Below, piece after piece: positions 46,213-55,671 of a DNA stretch of 64,000 nucleotides (position 1 is the stretch's first letter; each line of letters begins with the position of its first letter). Position numbers and translations under genes: made by a program. The stretch lies in contig NZ_KB898185.1 in NCBI RefSeq assembly GCF_000377505.1, forward strand, positions 806,001-870,000, given 5' to 3'. The DNA comes from Paenibacillus massiliensis 2301065 = DSM 16942 (lineage in GTDB: Bacteria; Bacillota; Bacilli; Paenibacillales; Paenibacillaceae). The notes under the pieces were generated by a model that saw only the letters and a list, made by a program, of their open reading frames with translations, searched no databases and was not told the DNA's origin.

Positions 46213-48591
46213 TTACACATTCACATTCGCTTGCTCATAGGTACTAGCAGCCTGCTCGGTGATGAAGCGGCTCGGATCACCGAGCGAATACAAGTGTAGT
46301 GAATGCATAGCTCGGGTACAAGCGGTGTAAAAGAGCTTACGCTCATGCTCATGTGTGTACTGCTCCTCGGAAGCATTGTAGATGAGCACCCCATCGAACT
46401 CCACGCCCTTGGCAAGATAGGCGGGTATGACATGAATGCCCTTCTCAAAGGCTGGTGTAGTCTTCTTGATCAGCTTCGGCTTGGCATCCACATGTCTTGC
46501 TGTCAGCTCTTGCTCCAGTCTTTGGTATACAGACAAGCTTTCCTCCGCTGTCTTGCAGATCACAGCAATCGACTCATAGCCTTCCTGCAGAAGCTGCTGG
46601 ATATCGGAGACGATCGCTGCATCATGCTCCATCTGATCTCCAGTCATGTACACCCTTGGCTTATCCCCGCTTCGGTTGAACGGTACGATCTGGTCGCCGC
46701 CCGGAACCATTCCCCTCGTAAATTCAATAATCTCCTGCGTCGATCGGTAGCTGCGAGTTAACGAGATCAGCTCGGTCTGCTCCGGTCCGTACAGAGTACT
46801 TAGAGGACCCGCATCCTGCAGCACCGAGGAATGTGCATAGATCGCTTGATTAAAATCACCGAGCGCTGTCATCTTGGCCCGTGGAAACAGCTGCTTGATG
46901 AAGGCTAGCTGGAACGCGGAATAATCCTGTGCCTCATCTATGAAGACATGATGAATATCGCTATTGGAGCGGAAGCCCAGCATAATCTCATGAAGGTAGA
47001 GGTAAGGTGTGGCATCCTCATAGGCCAGCTCTCCCTTGCCGATACGATCGAGTGTAATTCGGCAGATATCCTGCCATTCTAGAGGCAATCCATCTCCGTC
47101 TGCCAGCTCACGATAGAGTTCCTCATTCGTGAATAGCTCACTATATAGCTTCTTGATGTCCACGAACCGTAGCGTCTTGATCCACTTGCGAAGCGGCTTC
47201 AGACGATTGCTGACCACCATTTTGGCCAGAATGTCACGCTCCATGTCGAAATCATCAAAGCTTCCTGCCAGATTTCCTTTCTTTTTGCGACGAAGGCGAT
47301 TATACGCACGCTGATATTCTTCCTTATCCAGCAGCTCGATCTGATCATCGACCCATGAAGCCGACAACTCCTCCTTGCCAAATCGCGATAGCTCCTTCAG
47401 CATCCACTCCCGCAGCTGCTCCAGCCGATTAGCCAGACGGACCGATGGATCGAAGCTATAGAATTGGTGATGAATCATCTCTGATGAGATGATCTCCCGT
47501 CCCTGGAAGCGAACAGGCTTGAAGATCATCCCTTGCTTCTCCAGTCTACTTCGATAGGCACGAATGACCTGAAGGAATCTCTCAGAGGATTTGTACTGCA
47601 TGCTAGCAATTCGGGCCTTATAATCAGGTGTCTCTGGGGCAGAGAGCACATATTCGAGCTGCTCAAATGGGTCCTCCAGTTGGAACTCCCTGCCTAGTCG
47701 CCGTTCCAGATATTCCTGGAAGGTGGCCTGCTGCATGTTTTCTTCGCCGAGCTCCGGCAAGACTGTGGACACGTAGCTGTTGAACATCGGATTCGGCGAG
47801 AACAGCACGACCTGATCCGCGCTTAACCGCTCCCTGTATTTGTACAAGAGGTATGCCACCCGCTGGAGCGCAGCAGACGTTTTCCCGCTACCAGCAGCAC
47901 CCTGCACGATCAGCAGCCGTGTTCGATCATCCCGAATAATACGGTTCTGTTCCTTTTGAATCGTGGCAACAATGCTCTTCATCTGAGCATCTGAGCTACG
48001 GCTCAGTACCGCCTGCAGCAGCTCATCTCCAATCGTGACCCCCGTATCAAACATGAACTTGATATCACCATCTCGAATAACGAACTGCCGTTTGAGCGTT
48101 ATTTCCCCGGAAATGTTACCGGAAGGTGTCTTGTACTCCGCTGGGCCTGGCATACTGTCATAATAAAGATTTGAGATTGGTGCACGCCAGTCGTAAATCA
48201 GGAAGCTCAGCTCATCCTCGTCGAGCAAGGAGGCGATGCCCAGATATATTTTATCTGCCTTCTGCCCCTCCTCTGCAAAGTCAATGCGCCCGAAATACGG
48301 GCTCTGCTCTAGCTTGCGAAGCCTGCCTAACGTCTCGAAGGATAGCTTATGCCGATGCTCACGCTCAGCCAGTACCTGTGATTGCTGACGCATACTGGTC
48401 GAGGTCTCCCCTACATCATCAGACTCGGACAGGTTGATCGTTACTTCATCCCAGAATTCCTTCCGCATCGTAATAACATCTCCGCGCACGTCCCCAGTTT
48501 CGGCTTCCAGCTTACGGATCTGCTTGTGAATGAGTAAAGTGACGGAATCGACTCGTTCCTGTTCTGTTTTCCACTCTTGTTCGGCACTCAT
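46213..48591 (-). CDS. helD: HelD-like superfamily 1 helicase/RNA polymerase-release factor
   Basis: 792 residues. The N-terminal coiled coil (10-95) is the arm that enters RNA polymerase's secondary channel in HelD. Walker A GAAGSGKT at 231-238, Walker B/DEAQ box HHVFIDEAQDYSAFQ, motif III ALGDFNQAIYA, and C-terminal VEFDGVLIYNASEEQ and KLFYTACTRAMHSL. HelD uses ATP to free stalled RNA polymerase from DNA. A GGGGGAGA site precedes the ATG. Single gene. Confidence 0.92.
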   Translation of the reverse strand: MSAEQEWKTEQERVDSVTLLIHKQIRKLEAETGDVRGDVITMRKEFWDEVTINLSESDDVGETSTSMRQQSQVLAEREHRHKLSFETLGRLRKLEQSPYFGRIDFAEEGQKADKIYLGIASLLDEDELSFLIYDWRAPISNLYYDSMPGPAEYKTPSGNISGEITLKRQFVIRDGDIKFMFDTGVTIGDELLQAVLSRSSDAQMKSIVATIQKEQNRIIRDDRTRLLIVQGAAGSGKTSAALQRVAYLLYKYRERLSADQVVLFSPNPMFNSYVSTVLPELGEENMQQATFQEYLERRLGREFQLEDPFEQLEYVLSAPETPDYKARIASMQYKSSERFLQVIRAYRSRLEKQGMIFKPVRFQGREIISSEMIHHQFYSFDPSVRLANRLEQLREWMLKELSRFGKEELSASWVDDQIELLDKEEYQRAYNRLRRKKKGNLAGSFDDFDMERDILAKMVVSNRLKPLRKWIKTLRFVDIKKLYSELFTNEELYRELADGDGLPLEWQDICRITLDRIGKGELAYEDATPYLYLHEIMLGFRSNSDIHHVFIDEAQDYSAFQLAFIKQLFPRAKMTALGDFNQAIYAHSSVLQDAGPLSTLYGPEQTELISLTRSYRSTQEIIEFTRGMVPGGDQIVPFNRSGDKPRVYMTGDQMEHDAAIVSDIQQLLQEGYESIAVICKTAEESLSVYQRLEQELTARHVDAKPKLIKKTTPAFEKGIHVIPAYLAKGVEFDGVLIYNASEEQYTHEHERKLFYTACTRAMHSLHLYSLGDPSRFITEQAASTYEQANVNV

Positions 48592-48727
48592 CTATGAATC
48601 TCCCCCTTATTTTGTGTTCAGCGCACTGCTGCAATAACCAGCGTTACTGGCAAAGGCAGCAATCCTTGTGAAGGTGCGAATGAATTACCACTCGTAATGA
48701 AGCTTTTATGACTGTGAAAATCAGGGA

Positions 48728-48756
48728 TTGTTCTAATATTGAAAATGTAGTATAAT
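48728..48756 (+). promoter_or_regulatory. Promoter of candidate small RNA
   Basis: TTGTTC (48728-48733), 17-bp spacer, TATAAT (48751-48756), in the gap between divergent-looking helD and exoA, where no plus-strand gene exists. Confidence 0.6.
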
Positions 48757-48762
48757 AATATT

Positions 48763-48911
48763 ATCTAAGTAAACTTTCGAATTTTATAGGGAAGCTATAT
48801 TGTTTACTTAACCACATTGAATCAGGAATATGGCTCTTTCTGGAATGAACAGAGCATTCATCATTGTAGCATTTTAAGCCACCATGTTCAAATTGAACAG
48901 GTGGCTTTTTT
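48763..48911 (+). ncRNA. Candidate small RNA of about 150 nt
   Basis: Starts after the promoter at 48728-48756 and ends at a strong terminator (AAGCCACC / GGTGGCTT with inner TGTTCAA/TTGAACA, then six T, 48876-48911). Inside are an AAGTAAAC / GTTTACTT helix and a GCTCT / AGAGC hairpin. A 15-codon ORF (MALSGMNRAFIIVAF) is present but has a poor ribosome binding site. I recognise no known RNA family. Confidence 0.55.
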
Positions 48912-48938
48912 AGTTATCCTGTGGTCAGAAGTGCTTGC

Positions 48939-49703
48939 TCAATGTGTCGGCAACTGTAGCTGCAAGCTGACAGGACAGTGATCACTGCCCAGGACATGAC
49001 AGTCAATCTGCGCCTCCTGTATAGCCTTCTCCAGCTTCTTCGATACGAGGAAATAGTCGATGCGCCAGCCAACATTGCGTTCACGAACCTTCGGCATGTA
49101 GGACCACCAGCTGTAGACGTCTGTACGATCCGGATACAGATGGCGGTAGCTGTCCAGATATCCGGCGGCAAGCAGCTCTGTCATCTTGCTCCGTTCCTCC
49201 AGTGTGAACCCGGAGTTACCCATGTTGGGCTTGGGATTCTTCAAATCCATCTCCTGGTGAGCCACATTCAGGTCCCCGCAAATAATAACCGGCTTCAACT
49301 GCTCCAACCCTAATACGTAGGCTAGAAAGCGATCCTCCCACTCCAGTCGGTAAGGCAGACGTGTAAGATCACGTTTGGCATTAGGCGTATAGACGTTTAT
49401 TAGGTAAAATGCCCCGAATTCCAGTGTAATCATTCGTCCCTCCGGCTCGCTGTCTTCCTCCATGCCATAACGAACACTCAGCGGCTTCATCCGAGTGAAT
49501 ATGGCCGTACCCGAATAGCCCTTCTTAAGCGCATAGTTCCAATATTGATAGACATCCTCTCCGAGGTTCAGTTCAATCTGGCCTGCCTGCAGCTTCGTCT
49601 CCTGCACGCAGAATATATCTGCTTGCATTTCTTGATAATAATCCATGAATCCTTTATTTACACAGGCTCGCAAGCCATTGACATTCCATGATATCAGCTT
49701 CAT
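48939..49703 (-). CDS. exoA: Exodeoxyribonuclease III
   Basis: 254 residues from ATG 49703 (GGTGGAGA upstream). AP endonuclease/exonuclease III family: MKLISWNVNGLRA, FCVQETKL (metal-binding Glu), INVYTPNAKRDL (catalytic Tyr), ICGDLNVAHQEMDL, WRIDYFLVSKKL and GSDHCPVSLQL (catalytic His). It removes abasic and blocked 3' ends in base excision repair. Confidence 0.95.
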   Translation of the reverse strand: MKLISWNVNGLRACVNKGFMDYYQEMQADIFCVQETKLQAGQIELNLGEDVYQYWNYALKKGYSGTAIFTRMKPLSVRYGMEEDSEPEGRMITLEFGAFYLINVYTPNAKRDLTRLPYRLEWEDRFLAYVLGLEQLKPVIICGDLNVAHQEMDLKNPKPNMGNSGFTLEERSKMTELLAAGYLDSYRHLYPDRTDVYSWWSYMPKVRERNVGWRIDYFLVSKKLEKAIQEAQIDCHVLGSDHCPVSLQLQLPTH

Positions 49704-49780
49704 GCTCTCTCCACCTCTCACTCACATCACAACAATAAAGCACGGGCTTCATGACCCATAACAGGCAAGCGGAGTACTCT

Positions 49781-50839
49781 CTATCTCCGCAGCCATGTCA
49801 CGGTATTGCGCCCCTGCTTCAGATCCCGGCGATGAATCCGGTCAGCCAGTCGGTTCATCCGTTCCAGCTGATGTCCGTAATCGTACATGCTTGCTGCAAC
49901 TACTGCTAGCCTCAGCATGCCATTATCGTCCTTCTGCTCGAAGCCCTCGATCGCCTTGTTCATGAAGTCTTCATTCATTCTCTCAAAGTTACGAGATTCC
50001 TCTTCATTAGGCTTCAGCTTGTCCTCGAATTTGAGCAGCCCATGCTCATGGAACTTGATCTGCCGCTCCAGATGCTCATCGAAGAAGCGATCCGCTCCTT
50101 CGGGACGCTCCGCCTGAAAATAATGGCGCTCAATCGCATTCAGCACCTCATAGCCCTTTTCCAGCCCCAATAGCATTTGCTTATACACGACCAGTTGACG
50201 GCTCTTGCTGTAGCGCGCACGCTTTAGCTTCTTCTGCTCTTCCTCGAACAGATTATACTTATCGGATAGAGACTTAATCGCTGCCCCCAGACTGCTCTTC
50301 TCGTCTCTGAATACCGTCTCCTTCATCTCATCCGATATCGCCGTACGCAGCAAGAGTGACATCTGCGAGAACACACTATGTATCTGACTCAGAAATTGCT
50401 TCCTTGGCTTGGGAGGAAAGACCGTAATATTAATAATGAATGCCGACACAATACCGATCAAGGTCAACACAAAGCGCGTAATAGCGAACTGCCAATCGTC
50501 ACTCGCCTCCATGACAGATACGACCGTAACCAGCGTCAGACCGATTGTCTCTCCCATCTTCAGCTTCAGACAGATCATAATAACCAGACTGCATACTAAT
50601 CCGACTGCGATGGGCTGGTTCGAGATGAACATTCCACCGAGAAGTGCCATCCCTGCCCCGAGCGTCGTCGTCTGTACCTGATCGAGAAAATACCGCCATG
50701 ACCTGTAGATCGAAGGCTGCATGGCAAAAATAGCAGCAATGGCAGCACCTACGGGCGATTGGGCATCAATCAGCATGCTCAAATACAGAGCCAATGTGAC
50801 TGCTATACCAGTCTTTAACACCCTTGCTCCAAATGCCAA
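49781..50839 (-). CDS. Aromatic acid exporter family membrane protein
   Basis: 352 residues from TTG 50839, 6 nt after AGGAGGG; upstream in-frame starts lack a site. Four to five membrane helices in 1-150 (ALYLSMLIDAQSPVGAAIAA; CLKLKMGETIGLTLVTVVSV) followed by a long charged helical cytosolic domain (KSRQLVVYKQMLLGLEKGYE). The pattern fits the ArAE/DUF939 family, which exports aromatic acids in some members. Single gene. Confidence 0.8.
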   Translation of the reverse strand: MAFGARVLKTGIAVTLALYLSMLIDAQSPVGAAIAAIFAMQPSIYRSWRYFLDQVQTTTLGAGMALLGGMFISNQPIAVGLVCSLVIMICLKLKMGETIGLTLVTVVSVMEASDDWQFAITRFVLTLIGIVSAFIINITVFPPKPRKQFLSQIHSVFSQMSLLLRTAISDEMKETVFRDEKSSLGAAIKSLSDKYNLFEEEQKKLKRARYSKSRQLVVYKQMLLGLEKGYEVLNAIERHYFQAERPEGADRFFDEHLERQIKFHEHGLLKFEDKLKPNEEESRNFERMNEDFMNKAIEGFEQKDDNGMLRLAVVAASMYDYGHQLERMNRLADRIHRRDLKQGRNTVTWLRR

Positions 50840-51266
50840 GCTAATCCCTCCTGTGACGCAAATACAATGCTGGCACAATTCGCTCATCCGCGAATATACC
50901 TTATATTTGCCCAATACCTTATGATTTCAATGAAAAATATGAATGTAGTCATGCCGATCTACTATATAGAATTCAGCGACTATTGTCTAGAAGTATTATA
51001 CCCCATACGATGAGGTATGAAATGATGTATAAAACAAGCTTACATGACCTGCTACAGCATTATACCTCAACATGACGATACTCTGCCAATACGCTTGATT
51101 ACGATCTGTTCACATCCACCAAGAACCACGAATTCACAAAGGAATATAGGCAGTGGATCTGTTGCACGCAGCAAGAACCTGTTAGAATAACAAGATTGGC
51201 ATGGGATACATTGAGTTCCTGACCGGTATAGAGTCAGGTTACATAAGGATCGGGGGATTACCGCTC

Positions 51267-52610
51267 GTGGAAGGCTTCATACAACGGCTGCAGCAATGGC
51301 CACGCAATGTGCGATTGTTCTTTATAGCGAACATGCTTTACCAGATTGGTGGAGGAATGTTCTCTGTTCTATATAATCTCTATATTCAAGGACTAGGCTA
51401 TTCGGAGACTATGAATGGACGAATCATCAGTGTACAGTCACTGGTGACCGCAATCATGTTCATTCCCGTCGGCCTTCTGGGCGACCGGCTAAGCCGCAAA
51501 ACACTGCTGATCCTAGGCGCGTGCTGTAGCGGACTTTTATTCGTCGGGCGCTCCTTCTGGGCAGAGGGCTCAGGCATGCTTCTGCTGGCTGGCGTGTCAG
51601 GATTATTCGCCGCCTTCGTGCAGGTGCTGGCCATCCCCTTTTTGGCGGAAAGTGTAAGCAAATCCGAACGACTGCGCGTCTTCAGCCTATACTCTTCGAT
51701 TGTGCTCGCATCACAGATTATCGGGAGTCTGGGTGGTGGGGTATTTGCAGACGGACTGCAATGGGCTGGACTGAATCACATTACTAGCCTTCAACTGGTG
51801 CTATGTGTAGGTGGGATTGCAACTCTGCTGTCTTTCATTCCTCTGCTTTATATGTCCGAGGCCCCTAGCAGGGGCAAGATCGTCCAGGCAGCTGCAGCGA
51901 CAGAGCAAGCCGTGAATACTGTCCGTGCGCCGCAGGAGCAGGGAGAAGCCTCTTCAGCTCCCACGACCCAGACAGTACAGCTACAGCGCAGAGATCAGAA
52001 TGCGGACGGCTCGAACGATAGGAGGATTATCAGCCAGTTCGTACTGACTCAGCTCCTGATCGGATTCGGGTCTGGACTCGTCATTCCGTATTTGAACCTG
52101 TATTTTACGAACCGCTTCAATGCCTCACTCAGCGGTATGAGCCTGCTGATCGCTCTGGGACAAGTCATGACCATCGTCTCCATGCTAATCGGTCCATATC
52201 TGGCGGCAAGGCTAGGCTCAGTGAAGGCAGTCGTTTGTTTTCAGGTATTATCGTTGCCTTTCCTGCTCATTACAGGCTTTACGAACCTGCTGTGGGTAGC
52301 TTCGATTAGCTTCCTGTTCAGACAAGCACTGATGAATGCAGCTAATCCCATTCACTCCTCGGTCCTGATCGACCGGGTATCCGATCGCAGACGTGGAATT
52401 GCCAATTCCATGATGCAGACAGCATTTATGATCGGATGGGCCACCATGGGCCCTGTTCAATCCTATTTGATTACGACGTACGGCACCTACTGGGGCTATG
52501 CTATCACCTTTAGCATCACCGGAGTTCTGTATAGCGTATCCTCACTTCTGTATTACTTTATGTTCCGGGAGTCCCGATCTGCTTCACCCGTCCGACCTGG
52601 CCACTCGTAA
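51267..52610 (+). CDS. MFS transporter
   Basis: About 447 residues from GTG 51267, 9 nt after GGGGGA; the ATG at 51201 has no ribosome binding site. Twelve membrane helices with the MFS loop motif (VGLLGDRLSRKTLLILGACC) after helix 2, and a hydrophilic central loop (about 205-255) rich in Gln and Ala. Substrate unknown. Its last 53 bases overlap the YwbE gene on the other strand. Confidence 0.85.
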   Translation: MEGFIQRLQQWPRNVRLFFIANMLYQIGGGMFSVLYNLYIQGLGYSETMNGRIISVQSLVTAIMFIPVGLLGDRLSRKTLLILGACCSGLLFVGRSFWAEGSGMLLLAGVSGLFAAFVQVLAIPFLAESVSKSERLRVFSLYSSIVLASQIIGSLGGGVFADGLQWAGLNHITSLQLVLCVGGIATLLSFIPLLYMSEAPSRGKIVQAAAATEQAVNTVRAPQEQGEASSAPTTQTVQLQRRDQNADGSNDRRIISQFVLTQLLIGFGSGLVIPYLNLYFTNRFNASLSGMSLLIALGQVMTIVSMLIGPYLAARLGSVKAVVCFQVLSLPFLLITGFTNLLWVASISFLFRQALMNAANPIHSSVLIDRVSDRRRGIANSMMQTAFMIGWATMGPVQSYLITTYGTYWGYAITFSITGVLYSVSSLLYYFMFRESRSASPVRPGHS

Positions 52611-52761
52611 GCCGTACCTTGATTCCATGGGGATGCTGCGCCGAGTTGGTCAGGATGTCCTTGACGATCCCCCGTGTCAGCTTGCCGGTGGCCTGATCCT
52701 GCTTCAATACAATGGCCACCTCTAGACCCGGTCTGATGCTTGCTCTGTTCTGTCCATTCAT
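52558..52761 (-). CDS. ywbE: YwbE family protein (DUF2196)
   Basis: 67 residues from ATG 52761 (AGGAGG upstream). Matches YwbE: IRPGLEVAIVLKQDQATGKL, RGIVKDILTNSAQHPHGIKV and GRVKQI. A small SH3-like basic protein of unknown role. Its 3' end overlaps the 3' end of the convergent MFS gene by 53 bp. Confidence 0.88.
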   Translation of the reverse strand: MNGQNRASIRPGLEVAIVLKQDQATGKLTRGIVKDILTNSAQHPHGIKVRLTSGQVGRVKQIGTPGT

Positions 52762-52838
52762 GATTGGTCCTCCTGCAATTATTCTTCTTATTTTAATATA
52801 AATTAAACCAAACACTTCTTCACAAGCTTGCTACGCGG

Positions 52839-53576
52839 TCACAAATCTAATGAACGATGCTCCGTGGCCCGGCCACTATGGGATATCGCCCAAATGAACA
52901 TATAGCATGTCACCAGGAACATGAAAAACATCCCTGCACCACTCATAAAATGATTGGCTGCCTCTGCATCTGCCAAGAGACTGCTGATCTGTTGGTAGAG
53001 AAGCAGAGGGTCCATGACCATATCCCACGTGTTCGCGCGCAGAAATCTTCCTAAATAAATCCCAACAGACGTCAGACCCAGCACAATGAAGGTGAACGTC
53101 CAACTGAGCAGCACTCCATAGCTATGACGGACAAGCTGCCGTACCGATTCCAGCGAGAAGTAGCCGAGCATGATTCCACAGAAGCCCACTAACATCATGG
53201 GCAGCAGATGGCTCCAGAATGTAATCTGCATCCAGAAGCGCCCTTCCGCTACCCAAGGCTGCCTCACTACATGCAGCATATCCGTAATTAGATAAGGGGT
53301 ATTAGGGTAAAAAAACAGCCAGATGGCTCCGGCAAGCGACAGATACACCGTACGCAGCAGCCCTTTACGAGAGGCATAGCCTACATCCAGCAATACAGCG
53401 AAGATGACCGGAATCAATGCCAGCAACATATTCCATGATACGAAGCGATATGCAGGTGCCCCGGAGGGAAGCTGCACCCGAATCGCCCACACCGTGCTCA
53501 CCACTGCTACTAAGATGATGACCAGTAGGGCACTCAGCTTTCGGGGGTAATTCATAGCTCTCAATTTTGCGTACAT
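52839..53576 (-). CDS. DUF1361 family membrane protein
   Basis: 245 residues from ATG 53576 (AGAGGAGG upstream). Six or seven membrane helices with the DUF1361 signature WLFFYPNTPYLITDMLH and IYLGRFLRANTWDM. Function unknown. Same strand as YwbE downstream, 77 bp apart. Confidence 0.88.
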   Translation of the reverse strand: MYAKLRAMNYPRKLSALLVIILVAVVSTVWAIRVQLPSGAPAYRFVSWNMLLALIPVIFAVLLDVGYASRKGLLRTVYLSLAGAIWLFFYPNTPYLITDMLHVVRQPWVAEGRFWMQITFWSHLLPMMLVGFCGIMLGYFSLESVRQLVRHSYGVLLSWTFTFIVLGLTSVGIYLGRFLRANTWDMVMDPLLLYQQISSLLADAEAANHFMSGAGMFFMFLVTCYMFIWAISHSGRATEHRSLDL

Positions 53577-53737
53577 AGCTCCTCCTCTAACCTTTGCCGC
53601 AGAATGATAACAATAACTCGATTGTCTCACTCCCAGCCTTTCAATAGAACGCGATGCTTCGGACAGTGTACAACAATTGGTCCTGTTCGACAACGCTCCC
53701 AGACCACTCCTCTTATCTTACCCCTGTCATGCAGCAA

Positions 53738-53775
53738 CAAAAAACCGTAGGCTCCGAGTGACGGAGAATACGGTT
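53738..53775 (-). terminator. Terminator of MFS gene
   Basis: Minus strand AACCGTA..CTCCG / CGGAG..TACGGTT stem followed by TTTTTTG, 20 bp 3' of the stop at 53795. Confidence 0.85.
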
Positions 53776-53794
53776 GTTATTGTGTGTAGAATAA

Positions 53795-54988
53795 CTATTT
53801 GCGGAGCGCGGATACGATCTCCCGTGAACGGTGAAGCTCCTTGTTCTTCGTTCCAAACACCACGACCAGAAGCATAACAACACCCAATGCAGCACTAATG
53901 ACACATGCCAGATTCATTAAATCAGGCCCACCAATATCCAGCAAGAAGCCGTTCAGCGCATTTCCCATAATTCCAGCAACGCCCACGAAGACCATGCTGA
54001 AAATACTTTGTCCAGTCGCCTGCATACTCTTGCCCGATACTCGTGCTACATATTCTACTGCCGCAATATAGAAGAAGCCAAAAGACAGTCCATGCAGCGT
54101 TTGTACCCCGATCATGACATAAGGATGCGGGAATACGATCTGAATGGCCCAACGCAGCATATATGCGATAGCAGCCAGCAGCATCGTACGCTCCAGTCCC
54201 ATTCGCTTAATCACCTTCGAAGCAATCAACATGGACGGCACATTCGTAATGGCCGCTAGCATCATAGCGAGACCAGCCAGATTATCCGAGCCCCCAGCGA
54301 TACGGAATGCCAGCACAAAATACGTATTAAAGGCCGTCAGCGTCTGGTTCAGCAAGAGCGAGCCAGCAAGGAAGAACAGGAATATACGGTTCCCGAGCAG
54401 CTCCTTAATCCCCTCCGTAAAAGATTTGCGCAGCGAATGATCCTCCTCCGCTTTGCGTGGCAGCAGGAGAGCAACTGCAGCCGCCAGCCCATTTAGCACC
54501 AGATAGGGAATCCAGATATTCGATACATCTGATAAAGACACGAGCCAGCCGCCAGCATAGCTCCCGATCGCAAAGCCGAGACTTGCCAGCAGCCGAATGC
54601 TGCCATACGTAACTCCCACCCGCTGGGCGGTTACTATGGCATAAGAGTCTGCAATCGGAGCCTGCGTAGCCGCAAAGACCGTAATAATACTATATACAAG
54701 CATAATAATCAGAAATGATTGGGATTGATAAAACAACACCATGATGCCTGGCACCGCTACGCTAAGAATAAGGACAAGCCTCATCTGCTGATAACGGTCC
54801 GCGATCACTCCCCACACAGGCTGTGCAAAGATGGATACCAGCGTGCCGACCGCCATAATGACGCCCACATCACTGCTTGTCAGACCATTATTCACTAGCA
54901 GCAGCGTCAGATAGGGGCTGAATGATCCGCTAGCCAGTCCAATGAATAGGTAAAAGCTTCGTAATTTGTATAATTGACCGCTCTGCAT
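53795..54988 (-). CDS. MFS transporter (LacY/MFS_1-like)
   Basis: 397 residues from ATG 54988 (GAGAGGAAG upstream, MQSGQLYKLRSFYLFIGLAS); the open frame extends 84 codons further without a site. Twelve helices, with WGVIADRYQQMRLVLIL as the loop 2-3 motif and FGFFYIAAVEYVARVSGKSM in helix 10-11. The pattern resembles the PRK/YcaD-LacY-like branch that exports sugars or drugs. It follows the ArsR gene on the same strand, with 220 bp between. Confidence 0.85.
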   Translation of the reverse strand: MQSGQLYKLRSFYLFIGLASGSFSPYLTLLLVNNGLTSSDVGVIMAVGTLVSIFAQPVWGVIADRYQQMRLVLILSVAVPGIMVLFYQSQSFLIIMLVYSIITVFAATQAPIADSYAIVTAQRVGVTYGSIRLLASLGFAIGSYAGGWLVSLSDVSNIWIPYLVLNGLAAAVALLLPRKAEEDHSLRKSFTEGIKELLGNRIFLFFLAGSLLLNQTLTAFNTYFVLAFRIAGGSDNLAGLAMMLAAITNVPSMLIASKVIKRMGLERTMLLAAIAYMLRWAIQIVFPHPYVMIGVQTLHGLSFGFFYIAAVEYVARVSGKSMQATGQSIFSMVFVGVAGIMGNALNGFLLDIGGPDLMNLACVISAALGVVMLLVVVFGTKNKELHRSREIVSALRK

Positions 54989-55208
54989 AAGCTGTAAGCT
55001 TCCTCTCCGCAACCCACCGTTGTTGCTCGCTACTACAACATATCTCTCTATCTGCATATCATACCTGATTCTGCCTGCCATGAATACAGCATATGTTACA
55101 CATTCTGCGAACTCACTATGAGCTGCACAAAAAGAACCGAAGACGAGTATACGTCCCGGTTCCATACGATGATAGGGTGAACTTGACGCGTGGGTACAGT
55201 CTCTTATA

Positions 55209-55541
55209 TCACCTGTGCATCTCCTTCTCTGACGCCTCATAGGAATCCAGTATAGTGCTCAGCACACCTGGAAAGCGCGCTTCCAGATCCTCAGCACGCA
55301 AGGATATAAAGCGCTGGGTACCCTGAATGCGCGTGCGGACAATCCCTGCTTCTCGCAAGGTGCGCAAGTGGTGGGAGAGCGTCGACTTGGCAATAGGTAC
55401 AGTAAAGCTGCTGCAGGCCTGTTCACCGCTGTGCCGGATATCACGGACGACAGCCAGACGGATCGGATCGCTCAAAGCATATAATACGGTGGACAACACC
55501 AGGTCCTCCCGCGACGGATGATGGAGCTGCTTCATAATCAT
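55209..55541 (-). CDS. ArsR family winged-helix repressor
   Basis: 110 residues. Winged HTH with ALSDPIRLAVVRDIRHSG, PIAKSTLSHHLRTLREAGIV and RTRIQGTQRFISLR. No Cys metal motif of ArsR/SmtB is visible, so it may be redox or ligand responsive (one Cys, EQACSSF, sits before the recognition helix). Starts at ATG 55541 or 55535 behind AAGGAG. Divergent from the MFS gene at 55672, whose promoter carries a dyad it could bind. Confidence 0.88.
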   Translation of the reverse strand: MIMKQLHHPSREDLVLSTVLYALSDPIRLAVVRDIRHSGEQACSSFTVPIAKSTLSHHLRTLREAGIVRTRIQGTQRFISLRAEDLEARFPGVLSTILDSYEASEKEMHR

Positions 55542-55588
55542 ACTTCTCCTTAGTTGTGATTAAGAGAAACGCTTACTTCACTTCCACA

Positions 55589-55617
55589 TTGAATTTTAGC
55601 GGATTCCATGATATATT
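55589..55617 (+). promoter_or_regulatory. MFS efflux promoter
   Basis: TTGAAT (55589-55594), 17-bp spacer, TATATT (55612-55617); predicted start near 55624. Confidence 0.65.
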
Positions 55618-55622
55618 TCAAA

Positions 55623-55642
55623 TGTTCGATAACTATAGAACA
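55623..55642. promoter_or_regulatory. Dyad operator at MFS transcript start
   Basis: TGTTC-GATAACTATA-GAACA, a 20-bp interrupted palindrome covering the predicted start point. A good candidate site for the divergent ArsR-type repressor. Confidence 0.6.
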
Positions 55643-55671
55643 ATAAAATTAAGAAAAAGAGTGGTGAGACT

